In this document: piece by piece, positions 17,074 through 24,214 of the stretch
How positions within the stretch are numbered: the first letter of the stretch is position 1
How the letters are laid out: every line of letters starts with the position of its first letter
Source of the DNA: CAMDHY01 sp046156265
Lineage (GTDB): Bacteria > Pseudomonadota > Alphaproteobacteria > Rhizobiales > Segnochrobactraceae
Direction of reading: 5' to 3'
Assembly: GCF_046156265.1 (NCBI RefSeq)
Contig: NZ_JAWDIR010000022.1
Span: 248,001-312,000 of the forward strand
DNA length: 64,000 nt
Translations under genes and position numbers: made by a program
Notes under the pieces: model-generated
The model's input: only the letters and a program-made list of their open reading frames with translations
Told to the model about the DNA's origin: nothing
Databases searched by the model: none

Positions 17074-18954
17074 TCATGCAAAGAGCCCGTGCACATACCA
17101 GCGCGGGTGCACCGTCTCGCGCTCGTAGAGGCCCTCGCGATAGAGCCAGAGACGGCGGCCCTCGGTGGTCTCGACGCGGAAATAGTCGCGCGTCGGCGCC
17201 GCCGGGCCGTCGCGCCACCATTCGGCGGCGATGCGCTCCGGCCCCTCCGAGCGCATCACCCGGTGCTCGACGCGGCGCCAGCGGAAGCGCGCCGGCGGCC
17301 CGTCCGGCACCTCGGCCACCACCTCCACCGGTTCCGGCCGCACGAACAGCCGCGGCGGCCGCGGGTGGCGGGTGTCCTGCTGCAGCAGGTCGGCGGGCGG
17401 CGACGGGTCGAGGACCGCCTGCGGAGGCTCGGAAAAGCCCACCACCGGCACCGCGCCACCGGCGCGCTCCGGCAGGTGGCTGTCGCCGGCGACGAGCCGC
17501 GTCACCCGCTCCGCCCCGAGCCGGGCGGCGAGGCGGTCGACCAGGCGGGCGAGTTCTTCCTCCGCGTCCGCACCGCCGTCGAGTCCGTCGGCCAGCCCCG
17601 CCTCGAAGCCCGCCTGCTGCGGCGGCAGCGGCGCGACGGCCAGAGCGGCGAGGCGGGCGCGGTCGAAGCCGTAGCCGGCATCGAGGTCGACCAAGCGGGT
17701 GAGCTTCTCGGCGATGAGCCGGCGCACCACGGCGGGGTCGCGCAGCGGCCGGCTGGTGCCGACCGTCAGCCGCTGCACCGCCCCGTCGACGCGGAACAGC
17801 GTCAGTTCGAGGCCGCGGGCGCCCTGGTCGTGGGCCGTCAGCGTCTCGGCGAGGCGGGCGGCGAGGCGCTCGGCGGCGAGCAGCACGTCGCGCTCCGACA
17901 CGATCGGCTCGGCGAACACCCGCTCGACGAGGTGGACCGGCGGCGGCCGCCGCCACACCAGCGCCTCGTCGGCGCGGCCGAGCGCCTGGTCGAGGCGGGT
18001 GAGGAGGCCGGCGCCGAAACGGGCGGCGAGCGGCGCCCGCGGCAGGACGGCGAGGTCGCCGATGCACGTCAGCCCGGCGCGGCCGAGCGCACTGATGGTG
18101 GCCGGCGCGAGCCGGAGGGCTGCGACCGGCAGCGGCGCCAGCGCCGCCGGCTCGTCACCCGAGGCCAGCACGCACCAGCCGGCGGCCGGGTCGGTAGCGT
18201 CTCGGCGGTTCGGTTGCCGGCCGTCTCGATCCCGGCCCGCCGACGGATGTCCGGTCTGGTCGCGGTCGGAGGCTCCGCCGCCCTCCAGACCGCAGCGCGC
18301 CGCCGCCCAGGCCGCCCCGGGCGTCGCGGCGACGGCGAGGCGGGCGGTCAGGCCGAAGCGGGAAAGCCGGGCGGAGAGGTCGGCCGCCATCGCCGCCTCG
18401 CCGCCGAAGAGATGGGCGCAGCCGGTGACGTCGAGGAAGAGGCCGTCCGGCGGGTCGAGGGCGACGAGCGGCGTGTAGCGGTCGCAGAGGTCGGCGACGG
18501 CTGTGAGCAGCGCCCGCTCCGCCGCCGGGTCGGCCTCGGCGACGGCGAGGTCCGGGTGGCGGGCACGGGCGTCGGCGAGCGCCAGGCCGGGGGCGAGCCC
18601 GAGCGCGGCGGCGGCGGCGTTGACGGCGGCGAGCCGCAGCGCCGCCTTCTCGCGCACGACGGTGACGAGCGGCCCGGCACCGCCCGCCGCCGGGCCGCCA
18701 GGGCCCGCCGCCGTCCGTCCGTCGGCCCCCGCCTCACGCCGCCTGCGGGCGAGGCGGTCGGTCGGCAGCCGCGGCAGCCACACCGCCAGGGTGCGCGCCG
18801 GCGGCGCCGGCCGCCGGGCACCCGGCGTCGAAAGGCTCCCCGCCGGGACTCCCCCGGAGGGCAATGCCGCCGTGGTCCCGGCGGCCGGCGGCGGGAGAGC
18901 CGGCTCCCGCCAGGGCGGGGCGAGCGGCATCGAGATCGGCAAAGCGTCCGGCAT
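17074..18954 (-). CDS. imuB: ImuB, Y-family polymerase-like mutasome subunit
   Basis: A 626-residue protein. After a ~50-residue Pro/Ala-rich extension the Y-family fold starts at RTLAVWLPRLPTDRLARRRR, then ALRLAAVNAAAAALGL, PPDGLFLDVTGCAHLFGGE, and AGLTCIGDLAVLPRAPLAAR (helix-hairpin-helix). The little-finger and C-terminal parts end with the conserved RDYFRVETTEGRRLWLYREG. ImuB proteins lack the catalytic acids of true Y polymerases and serve as the beta-clamp-binding hub for ImuA and DnaE2. A charged insert (SDRDQTGHPSAGRDRDGRQP) lies mid-protein. The ATG at 18954 makes a 221-bp overlap with imuA; the family core would start only around codon 54, so the real start may be downstream at a non-ATG codon. 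Confidence 0.88.
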   Translation of the reverse strand: MPDALPISMPLAPPWREPALPPPAAGTTAALPSGGVPAGSLSTPGARRPAPPARTLAVWLPRLPTDRLARRRREAGADGRTAAGPGGPAAGGAGPLVTVVREKAALRLAAVNAAAAALGLAPGLALADARARHPDLAVAEADPAAERALLTAVADLCDRYTPLVALDPPDGLFLDVTGCAHLFGGEAAMAADLSARLSRFGLTARLAVAATPGAAWAAARCGLEGGGASDRDQTGHPSAGRDRDGRQPNRRDATDPAAGWCVLASGDEPAALAPLPVAALRLAPATISALGRAGLTCIGDLAVLPRAPLAARFGAGLLTRLDQALGRADEALVWRRPPPVHLVERVFAEPIVSERDVLLAAERLAARLAETLTAHDQGARGLELTLFRVDGAVQRLTVGTSRPLRDPAVVRRLIAEKLTRLVDLDAGYGFDRARLAALAVAPLPPQQAGFEAGLADGLDGGADAEEELARLVDRLAARLGAERVTRLVAGDSHLPERAGGAVPVVGFSEPPQAVLDPSPPADLLQQDTRHPRPPRLFVRPEPVEVVAEVPDGPPARFRWRRVEHRVMRSEGPERIAAEWWRDGPAAPTRDYFRVETTEGRRLWLYREGLYERETVHPRWYVHGLFA

Positions 18955-19822
18955 GGCTGTCCCACTCGATGATGAAGGCGCCGCAGGGTCCGCGGCGGTT
19001 GCGTGTCAGGGAGAGCGCCACGGCCGGCGGGCCGAGGCCGCCGTGGCGGTCGGGTGCTGCCGCGGCGGCGCCGGCCCGCCAGCGCGTCACCGCCGCCGAC
19101 GGCCCCGGCCCACCCCGGTGGGCGACGATGAGGCCGAGCCCGCCGCCCGCCCCCGCCGCCAGCGACAGCCGCCGGCTGGCGGTGAGGTCGACGGCTCCGC
19201 CGTCGAGGAACTCGGCGACGACGGCGGCGAGGCCGGGCGTCTTCAGCCCCTCCTCCATCGCCCACAGGGCGTCGACCGGCCGGCGCACCGCGAGCACGAC
19301 GAGCCGCCGCGCCGGCAGCCCGAAGCCGTCGAGGCCGGGGCCGTAGAGCGCGCCGGCCTCGCCCGCCGCCGCCCCCTCGACCACCCACAGCACCCGCCCC
19401 TTGAAGGCCGCCGCCCGCGCCGCAAGGCCGAGGACGAAGCCGAGGGCGGCCGACGGATCGCCCGGCCGCGCCGCTGCGACCTCGTGCAGCGCCGCCCGGG
19501 CGAGCCCGCCCCCGAGCGCCGCATCGACCGCCGCCGCACCCAGCACCAGCGGCGGCCGCGTCCCGACCGTGCGGCCCGCGCCACGGGTGACGGGCCCCTC
19601 GCCGCCACCCGTGATCCCCGCTCCGCCCCCAGCGCGGCGTCCCTCATTATCCCCGGGACCCGTCCCGCCACCGGGGGGGAGCGGCGGCTGCGCCGGCCCC
19701 GACGGCGCCGCCGCACCGCCCTCCCGGGTGCGCGGCTTGCGCACGGCTCCGGGAGCGCGCTCGATCTCCTCGATGCGACGCCGCAGCAACGCCAACCTGT
19801 CCGCAGCCCGGACCCCCGGCAC
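18734..19822 (-). CDS. imuA: ImuA, RecA-like mutasome subunit
   Basis: A 362-residue protein. An N-terminal helix (RLALLRRRIEEIER) and a Gly/Pro-rich linker precede the RecA-like core: PPLVLGAAAVDAALGGGLAR with ALHEVAAARPGD, VLWVVEG, GLDGFGLPARRLVVLAVRRP, ALWAMEEGLKTPGLAAVVAE, LTASRRLSLAAGAGGG, and VALSLTRNRRGPCGAFIIEW near the end of the fold. It lacks a classical Walker A, as ImuA does. The residues after the core run 221 bp into imuB and are low-complexity, so the functional protein probably ends near FIIEWDSHAGRFADL. GTG 19822 is the start, 17 bases from an SOS box. It is the first gene of the mutasome operon. Confidence 0.85.
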   Translation of the reverse strand: MPGVRAADRLALLRRRIEEIERAPGAVRKPRTREGGAAAPSGPAQPPLPPGGGTGPGDNEGRRAGGGAGITGGGEGPVTRGAGRTVGTRPPLVLGAAAVDAALGGGLARAALHEVAAARPGDPSAALGFVLGLAARAAAFKGRVLWVVEGAAAGEAGALYGPGLDGFGLPARRLVVLAVRRPVDALWAMEEGLKTPGLAAVVAEFLDGGAVDLTASRRLSLAAGAGGGLGLIVAHRGGPGPSAAVTRWRAGAAAAAPDRHGGLGPPAVALSLTRNRRGPCGAFIIEWDSHAGRFADLDAARPALAGAGSPAAGRRDHGGIALRGSPGGEPFDAGCPAAGAAGAHPGGVAAAAADRPPRPQAA

Positions 19823-19839
19823 GGTTCGACCTCTCGATT

Positions 19840-19854
19840 GTTCCCTATTTGTTC
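19840..19854 (-). promoter_or_regulatory. LexA/SOS box of imuA-imuB-dnaE2
   Basis: GTTC at 19840-19843 and GTTC at 19851-19854 are separated by exactly seven bases. This is the direct-repeat GTTC-N7-GTTC operator that LexA binds in alphaproteobacteria. It lies 17 bases upstream of the imuA GTG, where bound LexA would block the promoter, so damage-inducible expression of the mutasome is a firm inference. Confidence 0.88.
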
Positions 19855-19945
19855 ACGATCAAAAGCCATCCGGCGGCGGGAGTCAATGCGGGGGATGACG
19901 GGAGGTGGGGATGGGCGTGGCAGGACCCGGCGGACGGAAACGCTC

Positions 19946-19976
19946 TTGACTGAGAGTGCGCTCGAACCCGTAGCTT
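19946..19976 (+). promoter_or_regulatory. MerR-type promoter with 19-bp spacer
   Basis: A -35 TTGACT (19946-19951) and a -10 TAGCTT (19971-19976) are separated by 19 bases, the over-long spacing that MerR-family activators correct by DNA distortion. The spacer carries GAG-N4-CTC at 19954-19963. It directs transcription into the merR gene immediately downstream, implying autoregulation and control of the second gene. Confidence 0.65.
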
Positions 19977-20004
19977 CCCGGGCGTCGTGACGAAGCGGGT
20001 GCGC

Positions 20005-20433
20005 ATGAAGATCGGTGAACTGGCCCGGCAGACGGGACTTTCAGCCCACACGATCCGCTACTACGAGCGGATCGGGCTCCTGCCCTATGCCGACCGGGAC
20101 CGCTCGCGCCAGCGGGACTATGACGCCTCCATCCTGGTCTGGATCGACTTCCTCGGCCGCCTGAAGACGACCGGCATGCCGATCCGGGAGATGCTGCGCT
20201 ACGCCGCGCTCCGGCAGCGCGGCGACAGCACGGAAGCCGACCGCCGCGCCCTGCTGGAACAGCATCGCGAGCGGGTTCGCCTCCACGTGGCCGACCTGCA
20301 GGCGTGCCTTCTCGTCCTCGACACCAAGATCGCCGGCTATGCCGGTCCGGAACCGAGGATGAAGAACCATGACGCACCAACAGACGAACGGCGGCGAAAG
20401 CCGGCTGGAGCGCGGACGGCGCGCGCTCGCTGA
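20005..20433 (+). CDS. MerR family transcriptional regulator
   Basis: A 142-residue DNA-binding protein. The N-terminal winged helix MKIGELARQTGLSAHTIRYY followed by ERIGLLPYADRDRS is a textbook MerR start. The middle contains FLGRLKTTGMPIREMLRYAA, and the C-terminal helix (EQHRERVRLHVADLQACLLV) is the dimerising coiled coil. No metal-binding cysteine cluster of the MerR/CueR kind is present, so it more likely senses an organic or electrophilic signal. ATG 20005 is chosen because it matches the family and leaves a ~22-base leader after the 19-bp-spacer promoter; a GTG at 19987 would lie almost at the transcription start. The gene overlaps the next by 65 bases. Confidence 0.88.
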   Translation: MKIGELARQTGLSAHTIRYYERIGLLPYADRDRSRQRDYDASILVWIDFLGRLKTTGMPIREMLRYAALRQRGDSTEADRRALLEQHRERVRLHVADLQACLLVLDTKIAGYAGPEPRMKNHDAPTDERRRKPAGARTARAR

Positions 20434-20791
20434 CATCGATGGCGAAGCCGGGGCGAAGGTCATCGACGCCCTCGCCGACATCGCCCCCGACTTCGCCACC
20501 TACCTGTTCGAGTTCCCGTTCGGCGACATCTACAGCCGCCCCGGCCTCGACCTCAGGGCCCGCGAGATCGCCACCATCGCGGCGCTGACGGCGCTCGGCA
20601 ACGCGACGCCGCAGCTGAAGGTGCACATCGAGGCGGGGCTGAACGTCGGCCTCACCCGCGAGGAGATCACCGAGGTGATCATCCAGATGGCTGTCTATGC
20701 CGGCTTCCCGGCCGCCCTCAACGGCCTGTTCGCCTGCAAGGAGGTCTTCGCCCGGCAGCCTCCCGAAGCAGCTGAGCGCGGGGCGGGATAG
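20369..20791 (+). CDS. Carboxymuconolactone decarboxylase (CMD) family protein
   Basis: A 140-residue small helical protein of the CMD/AhpD-like superfamily. It has DFATYLFEFPFGDIYSRPGL, LRAREIATIAALTALGNATP and QLKVHIEAGLNVGLTREEIT followed by EVIIQMAVYAGFPAALNGL, the classic CMD helix with its H-x-x-x-G pattern. It lacks the CXXC of AhpD, so it is not an AhpD-type peroxidase reductase. Biochemistry in this branch ranges from gamma-carboxymuconolactone decarboxylation to unknown. The ATG at 20369 sits inside the end of merR, so the two are translationally linked and likely co-regulated by the MerR-type promoter. Confidence 0.85.
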   Translation: MTHQQTNGGESRLERGRRALADIDGEAGAKVIDALADIAPDFATYLFEFPFGDIYSRPGLDLRAREIATIAALTALGNATPQLKVHIEAGLNVGLTREEITEVIIQMAVYAGFPAALNGLFACKEVFARQPPEAAERGAG

Positions 20792-20815
20792 CCGGCGACA
20801 CGACCGTCTTGGCCC

Positions 20816-21307
20816 TCAGTCCAGCCACAGGCCCTTCTCGCGGTGCCAGTCCTCGATCGACTGCTCGGGGTAGTCGTCGAAGGCGAGGTCGCCGTCGCGG
20901 ATGTCGGGCACCACCCAGGACGCCTTGAAGCCCAGCATCAGGTGGGTGCGCGACGGCGGCACCGGAAGGTCGGTGTCGATGGCGGACGCGAACGGGTGCA
21001 GGAGATCCGGCCACGTCGGGTCGTAGAGCCACAGCGCGCTGGCGCAGCTCCTGCAGAAGTTGCGCTCGCCAGTGCTCGTCTCGCAGTGGCCGCCGCCGCG
21101 GTCGATCTCGGCGCGGTAGACGCCGATCGCCTCCCGGCCCTCGACCTCGAGCGTGTCGGCGACCGCCGACAGGTTGATGGCGAAGCCGCCACCGCCGGCG
21201 GTCTTGCGGCAGATCGAGCAGTAGCAGAGCTGGTAGGGCTGCGGCGCGTGGCTCTTCACGCGAAAGCGCACGGCGCCGCAGCGGCAGGATCCCTCGAGCG
21301 TCATCAT
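20816..21307 (-). CDS. GFA family (glutathione-dependent formaldehyde-activating-like) protein
   Basis: A 163-residue zinc protein. The family cysteine pattern is intact: LEGSCRCGAVRF at the start, YCSICRK near residue 31, and NFCRSCASALW near residue 85. AINLSAVADTLEVEGREAIG and the FASAIDTDLPVPP stretch also fit GFA/CENP-V-type proteins. Members bind structural zinc and some bind glutathione; the formaldehyde activity of the name-giver cannot be assumed. ATG 21307 follows GGAGG by six bases; a second ATG directly after it (21304) is also possible. It converges on the CMD gene and lies 77 bases downstream of the UPF0114 gene, possibly in one transcript with it. Confidence 0.87.
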   Translation of the reverse strand: MMTLEGSCRCGAVRFRVKSHAPQPYQLCYCSICRKTAGGGGFAINLSAVADTLEVEGREAIGVYRAEIDRGGGHCETSTGERNFCRSCASALWLYDPTWPDLLHPFASAIDTDLPVPPSRTHLMLGFKASWVVPDIRDGDLAFDDYPEQSIEDWHREKGLWLD

Positions 21308-21384
21308 CGGCGACCTCCTCGTCGATATGCCCCCGCCAGTCGAACGCCGCGGTGGCGGCTTCGTTCGCGGGGGCCGGTCGCCGT

Positions 21385-21918
21385 TCACACCGCCGTCTTG
21401 TCCGCCGCGCCCTTGTCCTTGCCGTAGGAGACGATGCGGTCGAGGATCGCCAGGATCAGCGCCGAGACGACGAAAGTGAGGTGGATCAGCGTCGCCCAGA
21501 GCAGCTGCATCGACGAGAAATTCTGCAGGTTGAGGAAGACCTGCAGCAGGTGGATCGACGAAATCGCCACGATGGAGGAGGCGACCTTGATCTTCAGGCT
21601 GCCGGCGTCGAGCTTGCCGAGCCAGGAGATCTCGGCGTTTGCCGCCGCCTGGTCGATGCGGCTGACGAAGTTCTCGTAGCCGGCGAGCATCACCATGACG
21701 ATCAGGCTCGCCACCAGCGCGGCATCGATCAGCGCCAGCATGGCAAGGATCATGTCGGCGTCGCCGAGCACGAACACCGACCCTGCGATCTTGACGAACT
21801 TGGCGAGGAAGGAGACCGCGTAGACGACGAGGGCGGCGGCGAGGCCGAGATAGAAGACGACGAGCACCCAGCGGCTCGCCATCAGCAGCCGTTCGATGAA
21901 CAGCTCGACGGACTTCAT
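21385..21918 (-). CDS. YqhA/UPF0114 family inner-membrane protein
   Basis: A 177-residue membrane protein matching the YqhA/UPF0114 family along most of its length. ASRWVLVVFYLGLAAALVVY is the first membrane segment. MILAMLALIDAALVASLIVM with the following AGYENFVSRID loop is the family signature, then WLGKLDAGSLKIKVASSIVA with ISSIHLLQVF, and a final LIHLTFVVSALILAILDR helix. Four membrane spans are expected. Function is unknown in the family. ATG 21918 is used with GGAG eight bases upstream; an upstream in-frame start at 21975 would add a non-conserved leader. Confidence 0.9.
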   Translation of the reverse strand: MKSVELFIERLLMASRWVLVVFYLGLAAALVVYAVSFLAKFVKIAGSVFVLGDADMILAMLALIDAALVASLIVMVMLAGYENFVSRIDQAAANAEISWLGKLDAGSLKIKVASSIVAISSIHLLQVFLNLQNFSSMQLLWATLIHLTFVVSALILAILDRIVSYGKDKGAADKTAV

Positions 21919-22112
21919 GGAAGAGGCTCCGTGGAAAAGGGCGGCCATCGACGCGGCCGCGGGGGACGACAGCACGCCGATCGCGGCGCCGTCATGACGA
22001 CGGGTCGTCGCGGGTTTTCAGGTGGCGGGCGGAATACAGCCTTCGGCGCCGCGGCGCAGCCTGCCCCCGCCCCATCGAGCGTGAGGCGCGCTGCCCTCGC
22101 TCCATACTCGAG

Positions 22113-22225
22113 GTCATTCCCGGCCTTGTGCCGGGAACCCATTCGCTTGCCGAGAGGGAGAACCTACCGAGGGACCGGCGTGGGGCAGGCGTCGCATGGG
22201 TTCCCGGCACAAGGCCGGGAATGAC
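22113..22225. repeat. Perfect 30-bp inverted repeat (dispersed intergenic element)
   Basis: A 30-base arm at 22113-22142 (starting GTCATTCCCGGCCTTGTGCC) is repeated as its exact complement at 22196-22225, with a 53-base loop. The arm resembles the short GTCATTCCCGG...CCGGGAA-type palindromic repeats scattered between genes in many alphaproteobacteria. It sits between the UPF0114 gene start and the ureohydrolase stop, in a ~360-base region with no gene. It could form a long mRNA hairpin or be a miniature mobile repeat. Confidence 0.88.
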
Positions 22226-22279
22226 TACGGAGGGGTCGGTGCCGGAGGGCAAGGTGCACCCCTGAAGGTCAGTCCGCGC

Positions 22280-23245
22280 TCAGCCCTTCGCCGCGGCCAC
22301 CCGGTCGGCGAGCAGCGCGAGGATCTCGAACATCAGGTTGGCGGCGACCAGCGCGGTGTTGCCGGACTGGTCGAAGGGCGGCGACACCTCGACGACGTCG
22401 GCGCCGACGAAGTCGATGCCGCGCAGGCCGCGCAGCATCTTCTGCGCCTCGGCCGGCGTGTAGCCGCCGACCTCCGGCGTGCCGGTGCCGGGCGTGAAGG
22501 CCGGGTCGATGCCGTCGACGTCGAAGGAGAGGTAGGTCGGCCCGTCGCCGACGACGCGGCGGGCTTCCGCGATCACCGCGTCCGGCCCCATGCGGAAATA
22601 GTCCTCGATGTAGATGATGCGGATGCCCTGCTCGAGGCCCCAGCGGTCGTCGTCGAGGTCGTAGACGGAGCCGCGGATGCCGATCTGGATGACCCGCTTC
22701 GGATCGAGCAGGCCCTCCTCGATGGCGCGGCGGAACGGCGTGCCGTGGGTGTACTTCTCGCCGCCGAAATAGCTGTCCCAGGTGTCGGTGTGGGCGTCGA
22801 AGTGGACCATGCCGACCGGCCGGTCCTTGGCGACGGCGCGCAAGAGCGGCAGCGAGATCAGGTGGTCGCCACCGGCCGAGAGCGGGCGGATGCCCTTCGC
22901 GACGAGCTTGCCCACCGAGGCCTCGATCTTGGCGAGGCTGTCGTGGAGGTTCGCCGGGTTGATCTCGGCGTCGCCGACATCCGCGCAGTTCGCCTGCTGG
23001 AACGGATAGGTGCCGTGGACGCGGTGGCCGCGGCGGATCATGGACGACTGGTCGCGGATCTGGCGGGGCCCGTGGCGCGGGCCGGTGCGGTTGGTGACGC
23101 CGAGGTCGAACGGCACGCCGATCAGGCCGATGTCGAGCTCGTCGAGGCGCGGATCGTCGAGCGGCACGTGCGGCAGCCGCATGAAGGTCGCGATGTGCGA
23201 GAAGCGCGGAAAGGGCGAGATGCCGAGCGGCTGGAAGTCGGACAT
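22280..23245 (-). CDS. speB: Agmatinase-type ureohydrolase
   Basis: A 321-residue enzyme of the arginase/agmatinase superfamily with both manganese-site clusters: SAGGDHLISLPLL (His ligand), MVHFDAHTDTWDSY (Asp-His-Asp cluster) and YLSFDVDGIDPAFTPGTGTP (Asp-x-Asp pair), followed by the VGADVVEVSPPFD strand. It hydrolyses a guanidino compound to urea and an amine. Agmatine is the default substrate for this length and pattern, but guanidinobutyrate, guanidinopropionate or other substrates cannot be excluded. ATG 23245 is supported by GGAG upstream and the family start. It stands alone, separated from bioY by hairpins. No riboswitch-like leader was recognised. Confidence 0.85.
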   Translation of the reverse strand: MSDFQPLGISPFPRFSHIATFMRLPHVPLDDPRLDELDIGLIGVPFDLGVTNRTGPRHGPRQIRDQSSMIRRGHRVHGTYPFQQANCADVGDAEINPANLHDSLAKIEASVGKLVAKGIRPLSAGGDHLISLPLLRAVAKDRPVGMVHFDAHTDTWDSYFGGEKYTHGTPFRRAIEEGLLDPKRVIQIGIRGSVYDLDDDRWGLEQGIRIIYIEDYFRMGPDAVIAEARRVVGDGPTYLSFDVDGIDPAFTPGTGTPEVGGYTPAEAQKMLRGLRGIDFVGADVVEVSPPFDQSGNTALVAANLMFEILALLADRVAAAKG

Positions 23246-23352
23246 GCAGGTCACTCCGGGCGACGTCGCTGAACGAAAGGCGCCCGGACGCGGGCGCCCG
23301 GGCGATCCGAAATGGCGGGGCGCCGGCCGGGCCGGCACCGGAAGGAGAAGCT

Positions 23353-23372
23353 GCGCCGGCCGGAGCCGGCGC
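23353..23372 (-). terminator. Probable bioY terminator hairpin
   Basis: GCGCCGGC (23353-23360) and GCCGGCGC (23365-23372) form a perfect 8-bp stem with a 4-base loop, six bases beyond the bioY stop. On the minus strand it is followed by a pyrimidine run (CTTCTCCTTCC). Confidence 0.6.
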
Positions 23373-23378
23373 CGGGTC

Positions 23379-23981
23379 TCAGAGGCCGCGCAGGCGCTCC
23401 AGCGCCGCGATGGCGGTCGGCACCGCGACAGCGGCGAGCGCGATCTTGACGAGGTCGCCGAGCAGGAAGGGATAGAGCCCCCAGGCGAGGATCGGCTTGT
23501 CCCAGCCGAGCAGCGTGCCGAGCCAGGCGAGGCCGAGCGCGAAAATCACCGCGTCGCCGATCAGCATGGCGGCACCGAGCTTGACGATCGAGCCGCGCGC
23601 CCAGGTCTCGGCGGCGTGGCCGACGATCGCCGCGCAGGCGATGAAGCCGAGGAGGTAGCCGCCCGTCGGGCCGACCATGTAGGCGAGGCCGATGCCCTTC
23701 TCGGGCGTGCCCTGGAACACCGGCAGGCCGGCGGCACCCTGGGCGAGGTAGAGGAGGACGGTGGCCACCGCGAGGCGCCAGCCGAAGGCGGCGGCGATCG
23801 CCATGACGGCGAACGTCTGCAGGCTCATCTGCACCGGCCAGAACGGCACGGTGATCTTCGCCGAGATGGTGAGGAGAAGGCTGCCGGCGACGGCGAGCGC
23901 GAGGAAGCGGAACGCCCGCACACCGGCGGTCTCCGGCCAGGCGATATCGATCAGGGTGGCGGAGCGGCTCGCGGTCGTCAT
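23379..23981 (-). CDS. bioY: Biotin transporter substrate-binding subunit BioY
   Basis: A 200-residue S-component of an ECF biotin transporter. Hydrophobic spans include FLALAVAGSLLLTISAKITV and MSLQTFAVMAIAAAFGWRLA. The conserved region LYLAQGAAGLPVFQGTPEKG is followed by LAYMVGPTGGYLLGFIACAA, the BioY signature with its GPTGGYL(L/I)GF core. The energising subunits BioM/BioN are not adjacent; solo BioY proteins can import biotin or share a common ECF module. ATG 23981 has GGAGG six bases upstream. No clear BioR box was found in the short upstream gap. Monocistronic with its own downstream hairpin. Confidence 0.93.
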   Translation of the reverse strand: MTTASRSATLIDIAWPETAGVRAFRFLALAVAGSLLLTISAKITVPFWPVQMSLQTFAVMAIAAAFGWRLAVATVLLYLAQGAAGLPVFQGTPEKGIGLAYMVGPTGGYLLGFIACAAIVGHAAETWARGSIVKLGAAMLIGDAVIFALGLAWLGTLLGWDKPILAWGLYPFLLGDLVKIALAAVAVPTAIAALERLRGL

Positions 23982-24214
23982 CAAGGGCCTCCGGGGTACG
24001 ACGCTGCACCAGCTATAGGACGGCCGGCGGGAGGTCGGCAAGCCGCGGAGGCGGCTCGCGGATCGATCTCCGGAGCGGTGTGTCGCCGGCGCGCATCAAT
24101 CCCTCTCGTGGGAGGCGCCAGACCCGGCCTCGACGACGGCGGCGGTCCGCGCGATGCTCCGTCCGAGCCGTCGGCGACCGCACCGACGATCCACCCCTCA
24201 GCGTGGAGCCCGAC

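Noticed and set aside
23246..23352. Riboswitch upstream of the agmatinase-type gene
   Set aside because: The gap is short, GC-rich and holds only simple hairpins; no guanidine or other riboswitch core was recognised.
23982..24060. BioR box upstream of bioY
   Set aside because: Only a partial CTATAG similarity; the TTATCTATAA-type palindrome is absent.
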